A DNA stretch of 64,000 bases from Enoplosus armatus (GCF_043641665.1 NC_092180.1:13509891-13573890), one strand, 5' to 3'. Numbered from the stretch's first letter, positions 1 to 15,508 are shown. Program-made: numbers and translations. The notes: generated by a model not told the origin, from the letters alone.

Positions 1-599
1 GGAAGCTTGTGGTGATGTTTTATAATTTGTCTTATCCTCCAGATCTTCAAAATGCTATGTTATGTTCATCAAATCATAGTGACATCTGTGACATTTGCTC
101 CTTCAAAAAAGTGAACATGGAAAGAAAAAATTTATTCCTTCATTAGTGGGATTTACGTGTCCTCCAGCCTTGGCTGTGGTAAAGACAGAATATAAGACAG
201 ACAAGAGAAAATGTGGAGAGTATGGGGAGGTTGAAGGACCTCCACTGCTCCAGTGTCCTTAATGTTCATTAGTTGCCTTAAATTAAAGATATTATTATTT
301 GAAATGGCAGCTCAAGAGGATTTCCTGCATGCCCTTTGCCTTCATTTCCACCTCCCCTCTCTGGATTGGTTCACCTAATGATACGTTGTTTTAAAGCATC
401 TCCATTTTTGCACAAACTTGCAGTTGTGCAGACGTCCAATTAAAGACCATAGAGAAGCACCAGTCTTAACCTTGACGCAATAAGCAATGAGCTGTGTGGG
501 AGCCTGATCCTGTGACAAATATTAGGCCTATTCTTATTTGCGTGAAATGACATCCACGGCAAATTACTTCTTGAGAGTGCACATACAAATCCACACACA

Positions 600-1069
600 G
601 TATTTAAAAAATGAAAGAGCAGAACTGTGTGTACTATGTGCCTTTTTGTATTGATCAGCAGTGAAAAGGTTCAGTGTCTGCCATTGGCTACTCAGCTGTC
701 ATGACATGCCAATAATCCAATTCCCTCCATTGATACGGCCTGTTCAATTAGACTGAAGTCCGTGCGAGGATATTGACACGCAGTAGGGATTTTGTCAGCA
801 AAATTAATCAGCGTTGTGGCTCCGCGTGAATGAAACAAACCAGCATCCGCGCGTGCACCGTTGGCTGACAGCTCGCGCTCCCCTCTCTGTAGTGGTATAG
901 CCCGTAGGAGAGCGTCTGGCTCTGCACAGCCTCTCTGCTCCTTCACTTAACGGCGATTCCTTTAGTTCGTGTGTTTGCATTAGTGCGGAAGGAGAGAGGA
1001 GAGCGTCTACGCTTTTTTGATTTTTGCCGTCTCGCCGTCCAGTCCAGGTCCATCCAGTCCGGCAGAGAC
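600..1069 (+). promoter_or_regulatory. tub: Probable distal tub promoter and 5' UTR
   Basis: This stretch precedes the first tub start codon. From about 820 to 1060 it becomes CpG-dense relative to the AT-rich surroundings, with a near-NRF1 palindromic GCGCGTGCAC and a purine-rich GGAGAGAGGAGAG run at about 988-1002. No clear TATA box sits at a suitable distance, as expected for a CpG-type promoter. The ATG at 1070 has a good context (GAGACATGG). The transcription start cannot be placed from sequence alone. The first 600 bases of the window are AT-rich, non-coding, and show nothing else recognisable. Confidence 0.55.
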
Positions 1070-1125
1070 ATGGAGGGAGTCAGCAGCAACAGGAGCATGT
1101 CTTACAGTAGATGGAGTTATGACAG
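1070..1125 (+). CDS. tub: tub alternative first coding exon A
   Basis: ATG in a good context opens 18 codons plus two bases ([18 protein letters not shown], then AG), followed by the donor AG|GTAAGC. The trailing AG joins the C at 27201 to give Ser, so the leader runs into STLDDEG. This phase is identical to that of exon B at 21420, which supports both as interchangeable starts. The leader is Ser/Arg-rich with no signal peptide. The exon was chosen from start context, donor strength and phase rather than from a remembered isoform, so it is less certain than exon B. Confidence 0.75.
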
Positions 1126-4100
1126 GTAAGCGAGCTTCCCCATAATGACAAGTGTACGTTTCAAACGCTTGTTTTCATCTTAGTCTATTGCGTTTCGTTT
1201 GTATTGTCATGCGAGGCCGATATTGTAAAGGTTGAGGCTCCAGCTTGATGGTTAGTGGGACCCCCCCCCCCCCCCCGCGCAATTAGTTGACAGGTGCAAG
1301 GGATTTGGAAATGAGAGATTCGATGTGAGTGTATTAAGTAGCCTAAGCATCATACGGGATGTTCGCTTCACTGTCTACTATACTCTACTGACTATGTCCA
1401 ATGGTGAAGGTTCACAAATCAGCCGACCATCACCAAAACATCCCTATAGGAACAGGTTGAGTGTTTATGTTACTCAAGGTACTTAATGCTATTTTTAATC
1501 TGTTATTGCAGTAAGGTAATCTATCTATCTATCTATCTATCTATCTAAAATCTATTGACACTATTTGACATTATACTAAAAGTTTTAAGTGATTGAGAAT
1601 CTGTGTATACTAGCTTCAAGTGCTTCAATCCCAGAGCTGGAGGTGTAGGCAGGGTATATCTCAGTAAGGGCGAATGTGATCAAGACCTCACATTTTGGTA
1701 CAAATCCAAACAAGCATGTGGAGAATGACTGCAGAGAGCATAGCTGATATAAACCACCCTGTAGAGCCGTGGTGGTCCTCTCTCGCTTGACCACAGCTGC
1801 ATCTTCGAATACAGATTTTTTGGAAGGAATTAAAAATATGAGGTGTGATTTATGACACTCTTGTGTTTCTCTAAATAATATCGTAAATGAACAGAATGTC
1901 CATTTTGTGTGGGTGTGATGTCATCCACACAATGACAGACATGAGTGTGAATGAGTCAGTTCAGTTTGAATGGCCATGACTAGTGAAAATGAGTCTAACA
2001 TGGAGGAAACACACTGTAAGTATGCTGAAGTACACCGAATCATATTAATGAGCATAAATACAGTTAAAAAACGTGTAGTACACTTGACACACACACTGTA
2101 GTACACAAATGCGTTGTTGTGTGTGTCTCCACCAGTTAACAGGACAATATCACCTTCAACACACATCAAACCATACAGTTCTTCATTAGCTAACTCCTTA
2201 GTCATACTCAGCCAGTAATTTGGAATACAATGGATGGTTGGAGATACTGTTGCTGTATCATTGAGCACCAGAGGCCCAGTAGAGGAGGTTTTACCCTGAC
2301 AGCACTGTATATATACTGTATGTTTGCACAGACAGTATAATTGGTATTCTGAACCTGTGCTTGGACATCCCGAGAGACTGCTGCCAGAGCCAGTGGTCTC
2401 TCAGCCTCCTAAGATTTCTCACAGCGCTGGAAAATAATGTTTACTGTGTGCAACCAGTTATAGGCTGTAAGAGGTACCAGGGTCTGTGTATTAAAGGAGA
2501 AGTATCGTTTGGTTTTGATATTTTCCCCCCAGAAAACCATAAGCTTTAGTTTTATGGATTCACTTCCCAGTGCTTTTTTTCCACACACAGGTGAACCGAT
2601 TGTTGTGGGTGTGAAAATAAGCAGCTTCTCTGCTAATGTACTGCTTCAACAGTCATACCGGAGGGTTTAAGTTAGAACTGACCATTTAAATATTGCCAAC
2701 TCTTTCCTGTGGCAAAAATCAATCCAACCGAGACTAAACTCTGATGTTAATGTGACACTTTTCTTGCAGGCACAAAACATTAACATTTAGGTCACTGGTT
2801 TATACCTGTATCTCATTGAAGGAATGATTTCTTACTGAAATACCACACACAATACACTGCAGTTATGGCATGAGAAAAAAAAGGCTAATTTTCAGTCTAG
2901 AAGCTCAATAAACCCGAAGGCCACCTCTATCAGCTTTTCATTATTGCTGGTTGTTGTTTTTTCTTGTCTCTAGCCCACTAATTTGTAATATGTAGGAACA
3001 TAAAAGAGGCACGTTCATATGCCGATTCTTGTCAAAGAGCACTGAGGCCTCCAGAGGCGTGCAGATTCTCCAAGGGGCAGAGGTGAACATTAAAAAATGG
3101 CATCTCTCCCACTTGAGTTGCAGGGTGAGTAAATACATGCTGGAAATATAGACACACACGTGTCTGAGTGTGTGTTCAAAATTGCATACTAACGTGCTGC
3201 GTACTGCATACTCAATCAGTATGTACTACATACTACGTACTAATGTGCACACTGAAATACTCAAGCAATACATCTTCTCTGCATCACAACTGTATCGATC
3301 ACATGACCAGTCCCAGCTACCGTGAAACATCTGCCACTACATTTAATGTAGTCCGGTATAATTTTAAGGCAAATTATAAGGATTCAATATTTTAGTATTA
3401 AATATTTTTTCTACAACACATTATATATATGAGCTTGAGCCCGCGTTGGTCCTCTTAACGTCCTCGTTCCTGAATAGCTTCTGTTTCACGTCATTCGTAA
3501 TTATTTTATTGCCTTTGCACAGTCTGAAGGGACGCAATGCATTTTGGCCCAGTTGAGTAGTAAGCCCCCGTCGCATACTCAGAAATTCTTGCTAATCTAG
3601 TATACATCTCAGTATTTCTCGCATACACAAAATCCAAATACTATGCAGTTGGAACAATTTGACGTCTTAATTTGAATAGATTGTTAGTATGTGATTTCAA
3701 ACACAGCCCCAAAGTAACATCCATGACGATTACTACTTCATACTGTTCACACCTATGGTCCACCCACAAAGGTGTCACTTATTCTGCTTGATTAAACCTC
3801 GTCTAAGGACTGTGTGGGTGTACAGACTGTGCTTGTCTGACCCTCCTATTAGATTTGTAGCACCTGTTAGCATAGGAGAGACTACACCTTTATCTTTCTT
3901 ATTGGTTCATGAACTTTGGTGAATAAGTGAGAGCACCTGTGTGGGTGTTCGGGGCCTTGAAGTGAGATACAACAACAGTAGTGTACTTAGCTGTAGTAAT
4001 TGTACTCAAAAATATTCATCCTGATATTCAAAAGCGGTTGTCACATCTGACAATGATAAAAGATATATATAATAAAGATAAAGATAATAATCCAGAAGAT

Positions 4101-7100
4101 ACTACATTAATGTTACAGTTTCACACACACTGTCAAGACAAGCTGCTGCTCAGCCCTGAATGTGCTTCTTATTCAGATATATCAAGTTGATAAAGTTGTT
4201 GAAATAGGGGCTACCTGCTAACTGAGCAGAATGTTAGGAGCACTGCCAAAGTGAGTTTATTAGCCAAGTATCATTTAGTAGTTTGGCTAACTCGTGGAAT
4301 TAACAGCTGATTAAGTCTGCCAGCAAAATGTGTTATTTTTTGTGTTATTATTATTATAGAAATTAGAAACATTACCCTCTTTGGTTATAACAAGCACCAA
4401 GTTGAAATGTTGACCAAAGGGAAAATAAAACTTCCATTTAATTTACACTGTCAGATCTGTGTGCAGAATCTTGCCAATTTAGTTTAATAATTGCTAATGA
4501 ATAGTCCCACTCAAATATCTAAATCTAAATACTTGTTTATTACTGTTTTCTTTTGATACTGAGTGCTCTGCAGATAATTATGTAAGTTATATAAGTCTAT
4601 TCATACTCAAAAGACTCACCTATAGTTTCGAGTATAGCCACGTCGTATATTTGTGTTTTTGCAGCCTTTGTAATTCATGGTGGAGCCTGTTCGTTCTTGG
4701 ACATACAGTATGTATAGTCACACTGTGTCCTGGCACCCACTCAGTCAACACTGTATCCTAGAGATGGAGGGACAAGGTGGGCTGACAAGATACAATTCAG
4801 AGCCTCCGGAGCTCAGACCAGAATCTCATGTTTTTAAAGACAAAGGTTAGTTTGAATGTCCGTGTGTACATTGTGATGCCTCCACCAAACTGCACAGGAT
4901 AAAGGGGAACAGGAAAAGAGGAAGCAGTGGAAATTATGCATTGTAAGTTTCTGCTTAATTTCTCATTCTTCATTATGGGACCTGATGATTAGGTGAAAAG
5001 ACACCTGACCCCCCTGAAAGCAATGACTGTGGGGGTTTAAAAAAGGATAATTAACTAACCTTTCACGAATTAAAAACATCTATGATGACTGCAGTTGTTA
5101 GAAGAGATGGGAATTGAATCAAATCCTCCTGAGCTTGTTTTCTTATGTTTTGTAAATATTTGTTTCATATTGGATTTCAGTGTCAAATGAAGGAAAAAAG
5201 CTACTCATTAGTTTTGGTTTCACACAAAAGCTCAAGGCTAGTATTGATGCCAGTCTAACCCGTGATTTATCTGACAGCTGAGAGCAGACACAGTGGCCTA
5301 TTTTATCTGCATAAAGGTAAGAGAACATACTGTATGTAAAGGAGAACTGCTAAACTGTGAGTTCAGCTGTATTAACACAGTATGTGAACATGAAGCTCAG
5401 AAGGTTTAAGGGTTGTGACTGACACACTCCTTACCAAATGTTGGCTGTGATGTCTTGTTTGTTTTTTTTGGTGTGGAAGTAGTCTTAGTCTGTGTTTGTT
5501 GGGACGCTTTGCATTGTTTGCACAGCGGCCATACTGTCAAGCCTTTATTATTGTCTATGATTTTCACCTGTGCTCCTTTGGAATCTGTGCAGCCGACATT
5601 AATACATTTAACAACTGATTTAGACATGCAGGAAGAAGTGATTTCATAGAATATTGTGTTGTTTTACGCTTCCGAACAACTACTAGGCGTGAATCTGGTT
5701 TCAGATCAGATCAGAGGGGTTGATCTGAGGTGTGCTCTGTCTGTTCAGCTTGTGATGCAGGTGTGAATTGGCCACAGCAGTCCCAGGTACCGGGATGTGC
5801 ACTGGTTGTCAGCTGCGTATGAAGTCATACACACTGCGAGCCCCTGAAGTGGGAATCCATCGTGTGTTTGAGGCCAATGTGGGTGGCTTTAAAAATGAGT
5901 CACCAAAAGAACCATGTACCTTAGTTAGAGATTGCACACAACCAAACAAAAGGTTTGGTCTCCAGCCAAGGAAACTGTTGCTTCCATTATAAAATAAACA
6001 AACAAAATTTTACAGGTCAAAAAAACGTCAGAAATGAGAGTGGGCCAAAGGTAGAGTGGAGAAAAAAAGTTGAATGTGGTTGTCATGACAGTCTGATATG
6101 GTCTGAGTTTATAGAGATATTTTGCTCTGAACCGAAGTATAAGACGCACAAACTGACGAACTGAGCAACAAACAACCATCCTGAGCCGTGGTGTTACTCG
6201 TGGGGCAAAAACTGTGTTAAATCTGTGTTTTACCAACCAAAGTTATTGACTAAGATTAAGATTTCTCTGCCTTAAGATTCCTCTTTTAGTAAACAGAGCC
6301 ATTACCCGTAACTGTCTGACTGGGCACTTCTTTAAACCCTTGTCAGTTATTTATTGAAGTGAACTGTGACTAAGGAGCACACAACACAGTTATTTGATGT
6401 TCAAAGTATTTTGGCCCCACCTCTTCAGGTTCCTCCCTATCTTCAGAAATGTGCATCATGGTGTCAGCATATGTTGGATGGCAATCACGTTGTTTTAGTG
6501 CTGTGCCTTTGCTAGTGGAAATATTTAGGTTTTGAACTGCAGAGGTAATAGTTACCTGCACAGCGTTATGGAGAGAGATGAGCCTGGAAAAGCAGGCTTG
6601 ATGCAGTTCTCCATGACGGCTACAGTGCAGTGCAGGAGAGCATCTGAAGTGACAGCTGTGTCCAGAGAGTGTCAGGACGCCCACCCCGCCTCCTGTGAGA
6701 GCCTCAAATCCTTACCACTGATAGATTTTAGAGGATTCAGCTCCCCGGTGTGACGCATCTTTAGAAGTTGCAATTTACTGCTATAACTATAGCTTTATAT
6801 TTAACAGCTTTGTAACCTATTTTAACTGTATTGTTGTTATGGTAAGCTTGTGGAATATTTCACCATTGCAAACTATTAACCTGGACTAAAACTGCAGCTT
6901 CCTACCTCTCATTGTTTCTGTTGATGTGGCCTGTCATGTCTTATTCGTCAGGCCTCCTAATTCTCCAGGTCAACGACTCCTCCGCTACACTGCTGTTATT
7001 ATGCAGTTCATAGCTTAGTCACTGTCCACCTGTTTCTGTAGTAACCACAGATAGAAAAAGCAGAGTACCAAACAAAGCCTTCAGGCTTTTGTCTATGCTG

Positions 7101-10100
7101 CTACACTTCTTTTTGCCAGCAGCAGTTAGCAAATGCAGATGATTTGTAGCTGTCGCCGCAACTGTTGAGAAATGTGAAACATTTAGTGATGTTAAACTGG
7201 ATGGATTTAAAAATCTCTAAGCAGTCAACGCCTTATATATATATATCTCTGTGTCTTCTATCAGGCACTTAAGAAATGTTCTTTGGTCATCATTAGTGTG
7301 GCCCCAAAGCAGAAATTGGCATTTACTTAAACTGTCCACATATTTTCACCTTTCACAGACACATAAAACCATCACAAATGTCTTCCAGTTAAAGTTAATT
7401 TAATGCAAAACAAACAGATGTTTTAAATGTACTGCCTGTTAATGGTAAGCTCCTGTACAGCTATTAGATATTAGTAGATATTAACAATACAGGTAATGGC
7501 CAGAACTGCGACTGAATGCAAATTCTGTAGTATTGCACCAACCAGGTTGATTAAAGTGATTTCAGGTTCCAAACTAAGGCACAGAAACACAGGCTGAGAC
7601 AACAGAATACATGATGTGAATAATGATTTACACCTAATGCCAGATTTTATTCTGATTTTCTGATGTCGTCATATGATAACTTCAATTTATGTTTTATTAG
7701 GAGTATCGGTTAGCAACAAAACAGTGAATACACTTGGTGAATATGGTGGACAGATAGGGGAGAGTTTAGTGAGTAAGGAGAGAGAGGATGTGGGTGCTTC
7801 AGGATCTACTAAGGTGAAGCTCAAAGGCTTTTCAGGTAGAGATCAGACGGAGTTGGTGAGGGTGCTGTGGCAGAAAGGCAGCCGGCCTGTCAGTCTAATC
7901 CTTCCTCTGCAGGTAAAAAGGAAAACACTCACATTGTCTCAGGAAACAGTGACGCCAGCTGACCTGCCTCTGTGGTTTGAACCTGTATCTCTTCAAATGT
8001 TGCTGACAGATAGGGACTGACATCAGGTGCAAAGGTGGAGAAGCCTCCTTTCTAACATCTCCGGATGTGTTTTGGCTTTCTGCTTTTGTGAGGGAGCGGT
8101 CGGCGCCTCCTGTGGTGGCGGCCTGCTGGCAGGCCATGAGCTTTGAAAGCAAAGGTGCCTGATGTGGGAACTGGCAATCTTGACAAGGTCAAAAGGTCTC
8201 TATAATTGTTAAAATAAAGATCTCCTTGGTAAAGGAGCAGTTAGTTATATAATTACGGTACCTCTGAAGTAGATATGACAGTCCAACATATTTATCTATT
8301 CAGACATCCTTATGTATCCACAGCATAATATATTTATATATTATTTACACATTTTATCCACTATTTAGATGGACGTACTTGGTATAACTTCAAACAGAAT
8401 AAACCCAATAGGATGCCCTGATGATTTTCAAAAACATTGTACGTGCAATATATAACTCTGCTTACTCTGTAAGTAACTTAATTTAGCTTTTTCATATATC
8501 AATCTGGGCCCAGGAAATGTCAAACTCAGAGAAAGGAGTCGTTTGAATTGTTCTTTTTGTTGTTCTCCTTCTTGCTTTAGTGCATGAATGCATTTTAGAA
8601 GCAGATGACAATCAGCTGCACAGTCCAGGACAGAGCCTCTTAAATGTCCTCCAGTGACACTTGATGATTATTTTTTGCTCTGAAGAGTTTGACAAGATGA
8701 TCTTTGAGGTGTGAGAGAGTTCTGGAGATGCAGGTTAGAGGTGTGGAGGTGTTGTGGGACAATATTCCAAGGCTTCATGAATTTCTCAGTAATACATATC
8801 TAGTGTGACAAGAAATGGATAACAGTGCCTTATTCATTAGCTCTAAACATTGCATTTGTTCCCAGCCTGTCAGGCAGCCATTACCTACAAGCAGCCTTGA
8901 ATTTAGAATCGACTTTGTCTCTAAGCTCAAGGTTTTTAACATGAACAGAAACGTCAACACACAACCTCATACTCATGTCACAAATGCTTTCACAAAGAAA
9001 AAAGCCTACTGTGAAAATCATTAAATATATGAAATGCTAGTCAGTAGAAACTAATGCACTAATATTAAAGGTCTTCATTTTTCAAATCTGCACTGACTGA
9101 AGTAAAAGTCTTTTACCAAATGCCACCACTAAAGATAATCTTTCTGCCAGCTTGGCATTTCTGACCAAAACAAATGCTCTATTTTTAGGCGTGTAAAGGC
9201 AGTTCCATGAAAGGAATAGCATCGCCTCAGTTCATAAATCATAATCACTATCCGAGTGTCATGACGGTGTTTGTGGCCTCCTCACTTTGATGCCTTTGCT
9301 GTCTTATTAAAACAGGAGAGGTTGCTGGTTCTCCTTCACATCAAAGTAGATTTGTGTTGAATTACCCTTTCAGCAGCAGGTGTGCCTTCGGAGCAAGAGT
9401 CTGGAGCAGCGTGAAAACCCAGCTGTGTCCTTATAGACGGCCAAAAAACATTAAGAAGAGATGGCAAAAATTGCACAATGATACTTCTTTATATGAGTAG
9501 TACCATGAGTAGATGAGCACCCTTTGCCTTTCCCTGGCATTTACCAAGCTGAACAGAGCTGGCCAGATTTAATTCCATATTATAAATCCAATGCGTGATA
9601 GGAGAGCAATCATAGGCAAAGTAAATATTCATTTTCTGCATGTGATGCTCCATCAGCAGTTCTTTTTTTTCACTCAGACGTTGGGCATAATTTATTCTCA
9701 ATATGTTTGTACCAGGAATTCCTTACATTTTCCTGCTCATAATTTGTCTTATATTTAATAAAATGTATGTTCGGCATGCACAGCAGCCTCCTGCAATCTG
9801 TGCCGAAGCCACATGTGACCTGTTGTTTCACCTTGATGTGCATCAGATACACTTTGAAATGGATTAGTGTCAGAGGCACATCTGCAAAGGTGAAAGTCGT
9901 ACATGTACGCAGGTACTGACATAAACATGTAAACACAGAGTCATTTTGATGTCTGACACATATATACATATGTAAGTACTCATATACATGTATTTCATGA
10001 TTTAATTTGATGCTGGCCAGTACTTAATTGCTATAACTGCATTTAAAGGCTTTACTGTAATTATAGACTTGAGTCTCTATAAACAAATACTATACAGTAA

Positions 10101-13100
10101 ATTAGCAGATTTTGAAATGTGATCTTAATATAGATGAATATGAGGAGAAATCACACTGCAGACACCAGGAGAGAAGTTTGACACTGTGGAGTCTCTGTGG
10201 GCAGTTGGCACCAAGAAAGGTGATGAAATTATAGAATAATTGCACCAAGATCCTCATTCATTCCACAAGCTATTAATTAACTCATCTCACTCTCTCTTGA
10301 ACTGTTCTTTTCACTTCTTGTTCCCTATGATTGTCCTTCATTACTCCATTGAATTCTCTGACCTGCAGTCAGCCAGCATTACCTGTGGACTACCGTGGAC
10401 TACACATTATACATGGCAGATCTTTATTTGACCTCCGATGAGCAAATACATATCCTCAGTTTGTCATGTGATATGTTTTAACACCTCAGTTGAAAGATAA
10501 AAGTGCTCTCAGGAGATTTTGGAAACTAGTCTTCTGTCAAATCACTCTTAAAAATGAGCTTTTATTGGCTCAGGTAAAATGCCTTTAATCTTTTTACTGT
10601 GGATCTCACCCTTTTTTTTATTGTATGGGTTTTACATTTTTTTAATGGATTCTTAAAGGATTTTTGTGAACACTGTTTTGAAAAGACCCATAAATATAAA
10701 ATATGTTAATTCAGTTCTCTCTTGCTGTTCTTTCATTCATCTCCATCCTCTCCTCCACAGCGCTGCAACACTGGTGGATGTGTGTGGGATATGCCTCTTG
10801 AGCCGGTTGCTATGGTGAAACATCATGGCGTAAAATTGAGAAGTGGCATTAAGTTTTGGAGAAACAAGGTTGTGTGTGTGTGTGTGGAGTGTGTAATTAT
10901 GTATCCCCCATCCCTGAGCAGGCTGTAAGTGTGAACACATGCGGTCTTATCTCCCTCCGTCCCTTCATCACATGGGAGAGAATGAACGTCATACTGTTGT
11001 CTCGCCATGTCTGAGAGAAGGTACTGCAGGATTTCAGAGGTTTCTGCTGCTCTGTTTTGAATACATTGATTAATGATGTTAATATATGTTGACAAATCAT
11101 AGTTAATAATGGGGAGGAGATAAAACAAACATGTAAAGCAGTTGGACGTGCTCATTGCAGAGACACCGAATATTTGTTTGTTGTTCAAGCATTTGGACAC
11201 CCCAATAATTCAATATAAAATTAATAAATAATACATTATGCAATGTATGAACTACAAAAATAACCATGAAATTTCAAAATAATCCAATATATTTTTAACT
11301 CGTGTTCATTTTGTGAAATGTTATATTATCCTGCTACTTTTCACAATCTTTTCCGTTTATTACATGCAGGTCATTTATATTTTATTCCAGAAGGTTTTTA
11401 TTTCAAAATGCCCTTTTTACAAACTCTGTTTTTCTCAATGAGAGTTTTATTCATTATGCCACTCTTCATCATTAAGTTTTTCTATGTTAATCAAGACAAA
11501 CAGGCCAGAGACAGTTATCTGATTGGCCATTTGTTGAGTTAGACCAAAGCAACATCCAATCACATAACTGGCTCTATCGTGTTTCTCCTGATTATTAATA
11601 ATGTCTTACTTGTTTATTAGGAAATGAACATTCATTTCAATTTCAATATATCATATATAGAATCACTGAACACTGGCTTCAAAAGCAATTTGTTAATATA
11701 CACAATGTTATCCTCATTGCATGTTGTCATGTTGATGTTTCTCTTTTTATATGATCTAAAAAATTGGCAACAGTTTTTTGCTTAAATTATACTGATATTG
11801 CAACTATCACTTATAATTTGCAATTTTCAATAACCCTGATTCATGTGATTTGACAGGTGTCTTGATTCACACTGGGCTGCCTCTCAGTTATTTCCTGGTG
11901 AACTGGTGGGAGCGTAAACCATATTTCTTTGTGATTAATAGAGAGTTGGAGGATTACTTCGATCTGTTAAACATGGAGAAAGCAGCTGGCCTTCTTAAAG
12001 ACTTAAACAGGTGCTGAGCAGCCACTGGGAAACATTGTTAGGAACAGCTTGGCACCCAGCCATATAACTTAGCTCTGTTACACGATCATCAATGATATAT
12101 TAATTTGTATGCACCCACCGTCCCCACTGTGTCCGTTATGTTTAATCAAGATATCTTGTATTGTTTGACTGCCGAGGCATTTTGAAGATCGATATGAAAT
12201 TGCAAGATTTAAAAATGAGGTACAAAAACAGGGTGCAGATCCCATTTGTTTAAAAATAAAATATCCTGAATAGTTAAAAATGTGTAATTACGGCAATAGC
12301 AGGAACAAACACGTTTAAACGTGCACACAAACACAGTACGTTGTGTAGAGCCAGGGTGCAGAGTGTTTCTGTTCTGTCACTGTGTCTCTTTCATTTCCCT
12401 TCGAGCAATTTGTCCTCTGTTGACTCAAATTCCTGAACATTTAATGAGTTTCTCACTGAATAAATTGATAACCAAAGTCCAAAAATACAGAGCACACTGT
12501 TCAGTAATGACTCAGTGAATTAGATATTTTTGTCACAGCCACCAGCATGACTAGGTAGAAAAATAAAACAAAAACATGTAGGCCTAGAATTAAAATGATA
12601 TATAAATATTATATATCATTAATATATTTCTTGATATTCGTCTATCAAATCTGTTTTTATGACCATGATGTGTAATCATAAAAGCATAAAAGATACATGA
12701 TGGTAGAAAGCCTGTTAGGATGGCTTTTATCCATTATGTCATCATTACATCACGGTCCAGCACTCTAAACTTAAAGACATCTCTGTAAATGTACATTTTC
12801 AACAATAACATGACAAATACATGAATGGGACTGGAAAGTGGTGTCCAGTAACTACATTTCTGTACCAGTCGGGCTGTAAGCTCTTGCAGAAGATGTGTGT
12901 TTGAAGTGAACTGTGAATCCCCCCCCCCACACACACACACACAGAAAGTGTGGAGCCTGTTATTGTAGGAAGCCGTGAATGCAAATCTTGTGCTATTGTA
13001 CAGCACCTCCATGTGTCCATGAGTCATCACTACACATTTCTGTCACTGTTCAACGAGTCCCCCTGTTGGTCAAGAAAAATAAACACAGCCACTTACTGCA

Positions 13101-15212
13101 GCACCACAGTGCTGTTACTGTATGCTGCGGGCACAGTCAGATGTTAATTAATCACAGCTATAGCAACTGGCAAGGTGGTAATGTGCTTGTGTTTGTGCAT
13201 GTGTGTCTTTTCTTGAAGCAGATATTATGGTTAAATAGCCTACCGGTGAGCTTTTAAATGATGATTAGTCCCCGCTGTTGCCATGGTCACGGGAGCGAAC
13301 CAGCAGAGGAGCGTGTGTCAGAGGAGGCAGCGTGACCGCCGCCTCCTCGCAAAGACGCTGAGTTAGGATGCAAGGGTTGCACACATCCGTACCACAGCGC
13401 TCCCTCCATCTCTCTGCTGATGTCCGTGGAATTAAAAACCTTCATTAGCACTGCTCCCTCATCCATGAAATGACCTGAGAGTCAGAATCTCACGTTCAGC
13501 TTAATTTTTCATGAAAAGGTGTTTCACTTGAACATGGCTCCATAGTGAACAAGCTGATTGACTGCTGATGTGCTGTGTAAACAATGCCATTTAAGCCTGC
13601 TGTCCTTCTGCATTTGATTTTCGGCATTCCCATGGCTCCCAATTTCCTGCTTTTATCTGCAGTCATTTTTTTCATGGTATTCATTCATGGTATTTCATTT
13701 TGATTCATGGTTTGTAATTACTGGGAGGTTTCCAAACTAGAGATGATGGCCGTGAGTGTGTGGCACTGCAAAAACATAAAACATAAAACATAGACAGGAC
13801 AGATAAATACGAGCAGGAACAGCTTAGAAACAGTGAGTCACATGCATATTATCCTCTGAAGATAGATGCAGGACTCGCACACTGCTGCACCTGACAAGAC
13901 GACACTCTCAGTTAACATCTCTGCCTCTCTGCTGTCTTTCTGTCAGCAGGGTGTGAGGTACAATGTGCGTGCGTCAGTCTGTGTGGGGTGTTAGTTCTTA
14001 TCCCCTGTTCGAACTGTGAACCTCTGAAAGAACAAATTATGGTTTGATTCTTTTACTTTTCATGGTCTGTTAATGCCCCCGCTGTGTGATGAAAATTAAT
14101 TGTGTAAGAAAGGACTGTGAGAGTTTTGCAATATACTATGAATATATCTGTTTGTATCATGAGCCAAGGAGTGTAAACATTTCGCTGAGTACTTCCTTTT
14201 GTCTTAAGACTCCCTATAAACCTATGTACAAATATAAAATAGCATGAAATCCCAATATCTTATATAGGATATATAATATATAAAATTATACATTCACTGC
14301 AAGCGAACATCAAATAACTGTATGCCGCAGAAAAGCCAAGTTATTTGATGAATAATGTAGATTAAAATATTTAATGCAGTATGCACTCCTAATAATGTTA
14401 GAAACAATGTAGATTTAGTGAATGCAAAGATGAACTCCCTGATTTTGGTAGAGCAAAATCCTACATTTCACAGTTCACAGCTGAGGGAAGTTTGTTTTGA
14501 CGGTAACTGAACTTTTAACAGCCGGAAACTGACAATGCAAGTTTAGGGCATTATTTGGCTGTCTAGAAATATAAACACATCTGTATATACGGAGGGAAAC
14601 TGAGATGACTCATCAGTCCATATTGAGTGTTGTGCCTCTTATTATACTAAGCTGTGCATCTTTGTCTGTTGCCCGACGTGGATACAAGTGGTTGGAAACC
14701 ATAAACACAAAATGATCAAAGGCTTTGTTCAGGTTGTCACACTGAGGGATTGATTCAGATCTCTGAGTGTGATTAAAGCAGTCTTTATGTAATGTTTAGG
14801 AAATATCTTATCATATGTGTGTCTGTTTCTGTTGGTGAGCTTCAGCTTGCAGCTGCCATTGTTTTTGTCAGTGCAGTTTTTGGTTGTCACAGATTTCAAG
14901 ACAGTTATGCTGGTTTTATATGTGAGTGAAATCTGTAACATCCCCCATTCTGGATGTATGATTGTGCTGTAATGCAGGCTAAAAATGATTTATTTGCTGT
15001 AATTAGTATATCCTTGAAACTGTTTGAGAGGAGACAGTGTTATCTTTAGACCGTAGACCAGGATAACATGCTGTATAACATTGTATTCAACTTTCTTTTT
15101 AAATTTGATCAGAATGGCAGTAACAAATGCAGAAAGGTTTCCAGAAAGTGCAAATGTGTGTTATTAGCTTTTCTAATGATCACATTTACAGGTGGCAGTG
15201 CTGCAGCGTACT

Positions 15213-15275
<63 letters not shown>

Positions 15276-15474
15276 TCAAGCAGTGTTATGGAAAGGAGGA
15301 TGCAAAGGAACTTTGGTGTATTGAAGCAGTCCATCTGGTTGCCTCACTGGGACACTGGGACACTGTTTCATCCAGCGTGACATTTTCTAGTCCAAATCAT
15401 GTTTTATGCATGCCCTCTGTTGGGCCACTGAGAGATGAGATACAGGGATATTTGTTGATACAAGGACTGTGTAT

Positions 15475-15508
<34 letters not shown>

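Noticed and set aside
3901..3960. Shared CACCTGTGTGGGTGT with 43761-43776
   Set aside because: A 15-base match alone. The flanking sequence does not extend it into a clear repeat copy at 3901.
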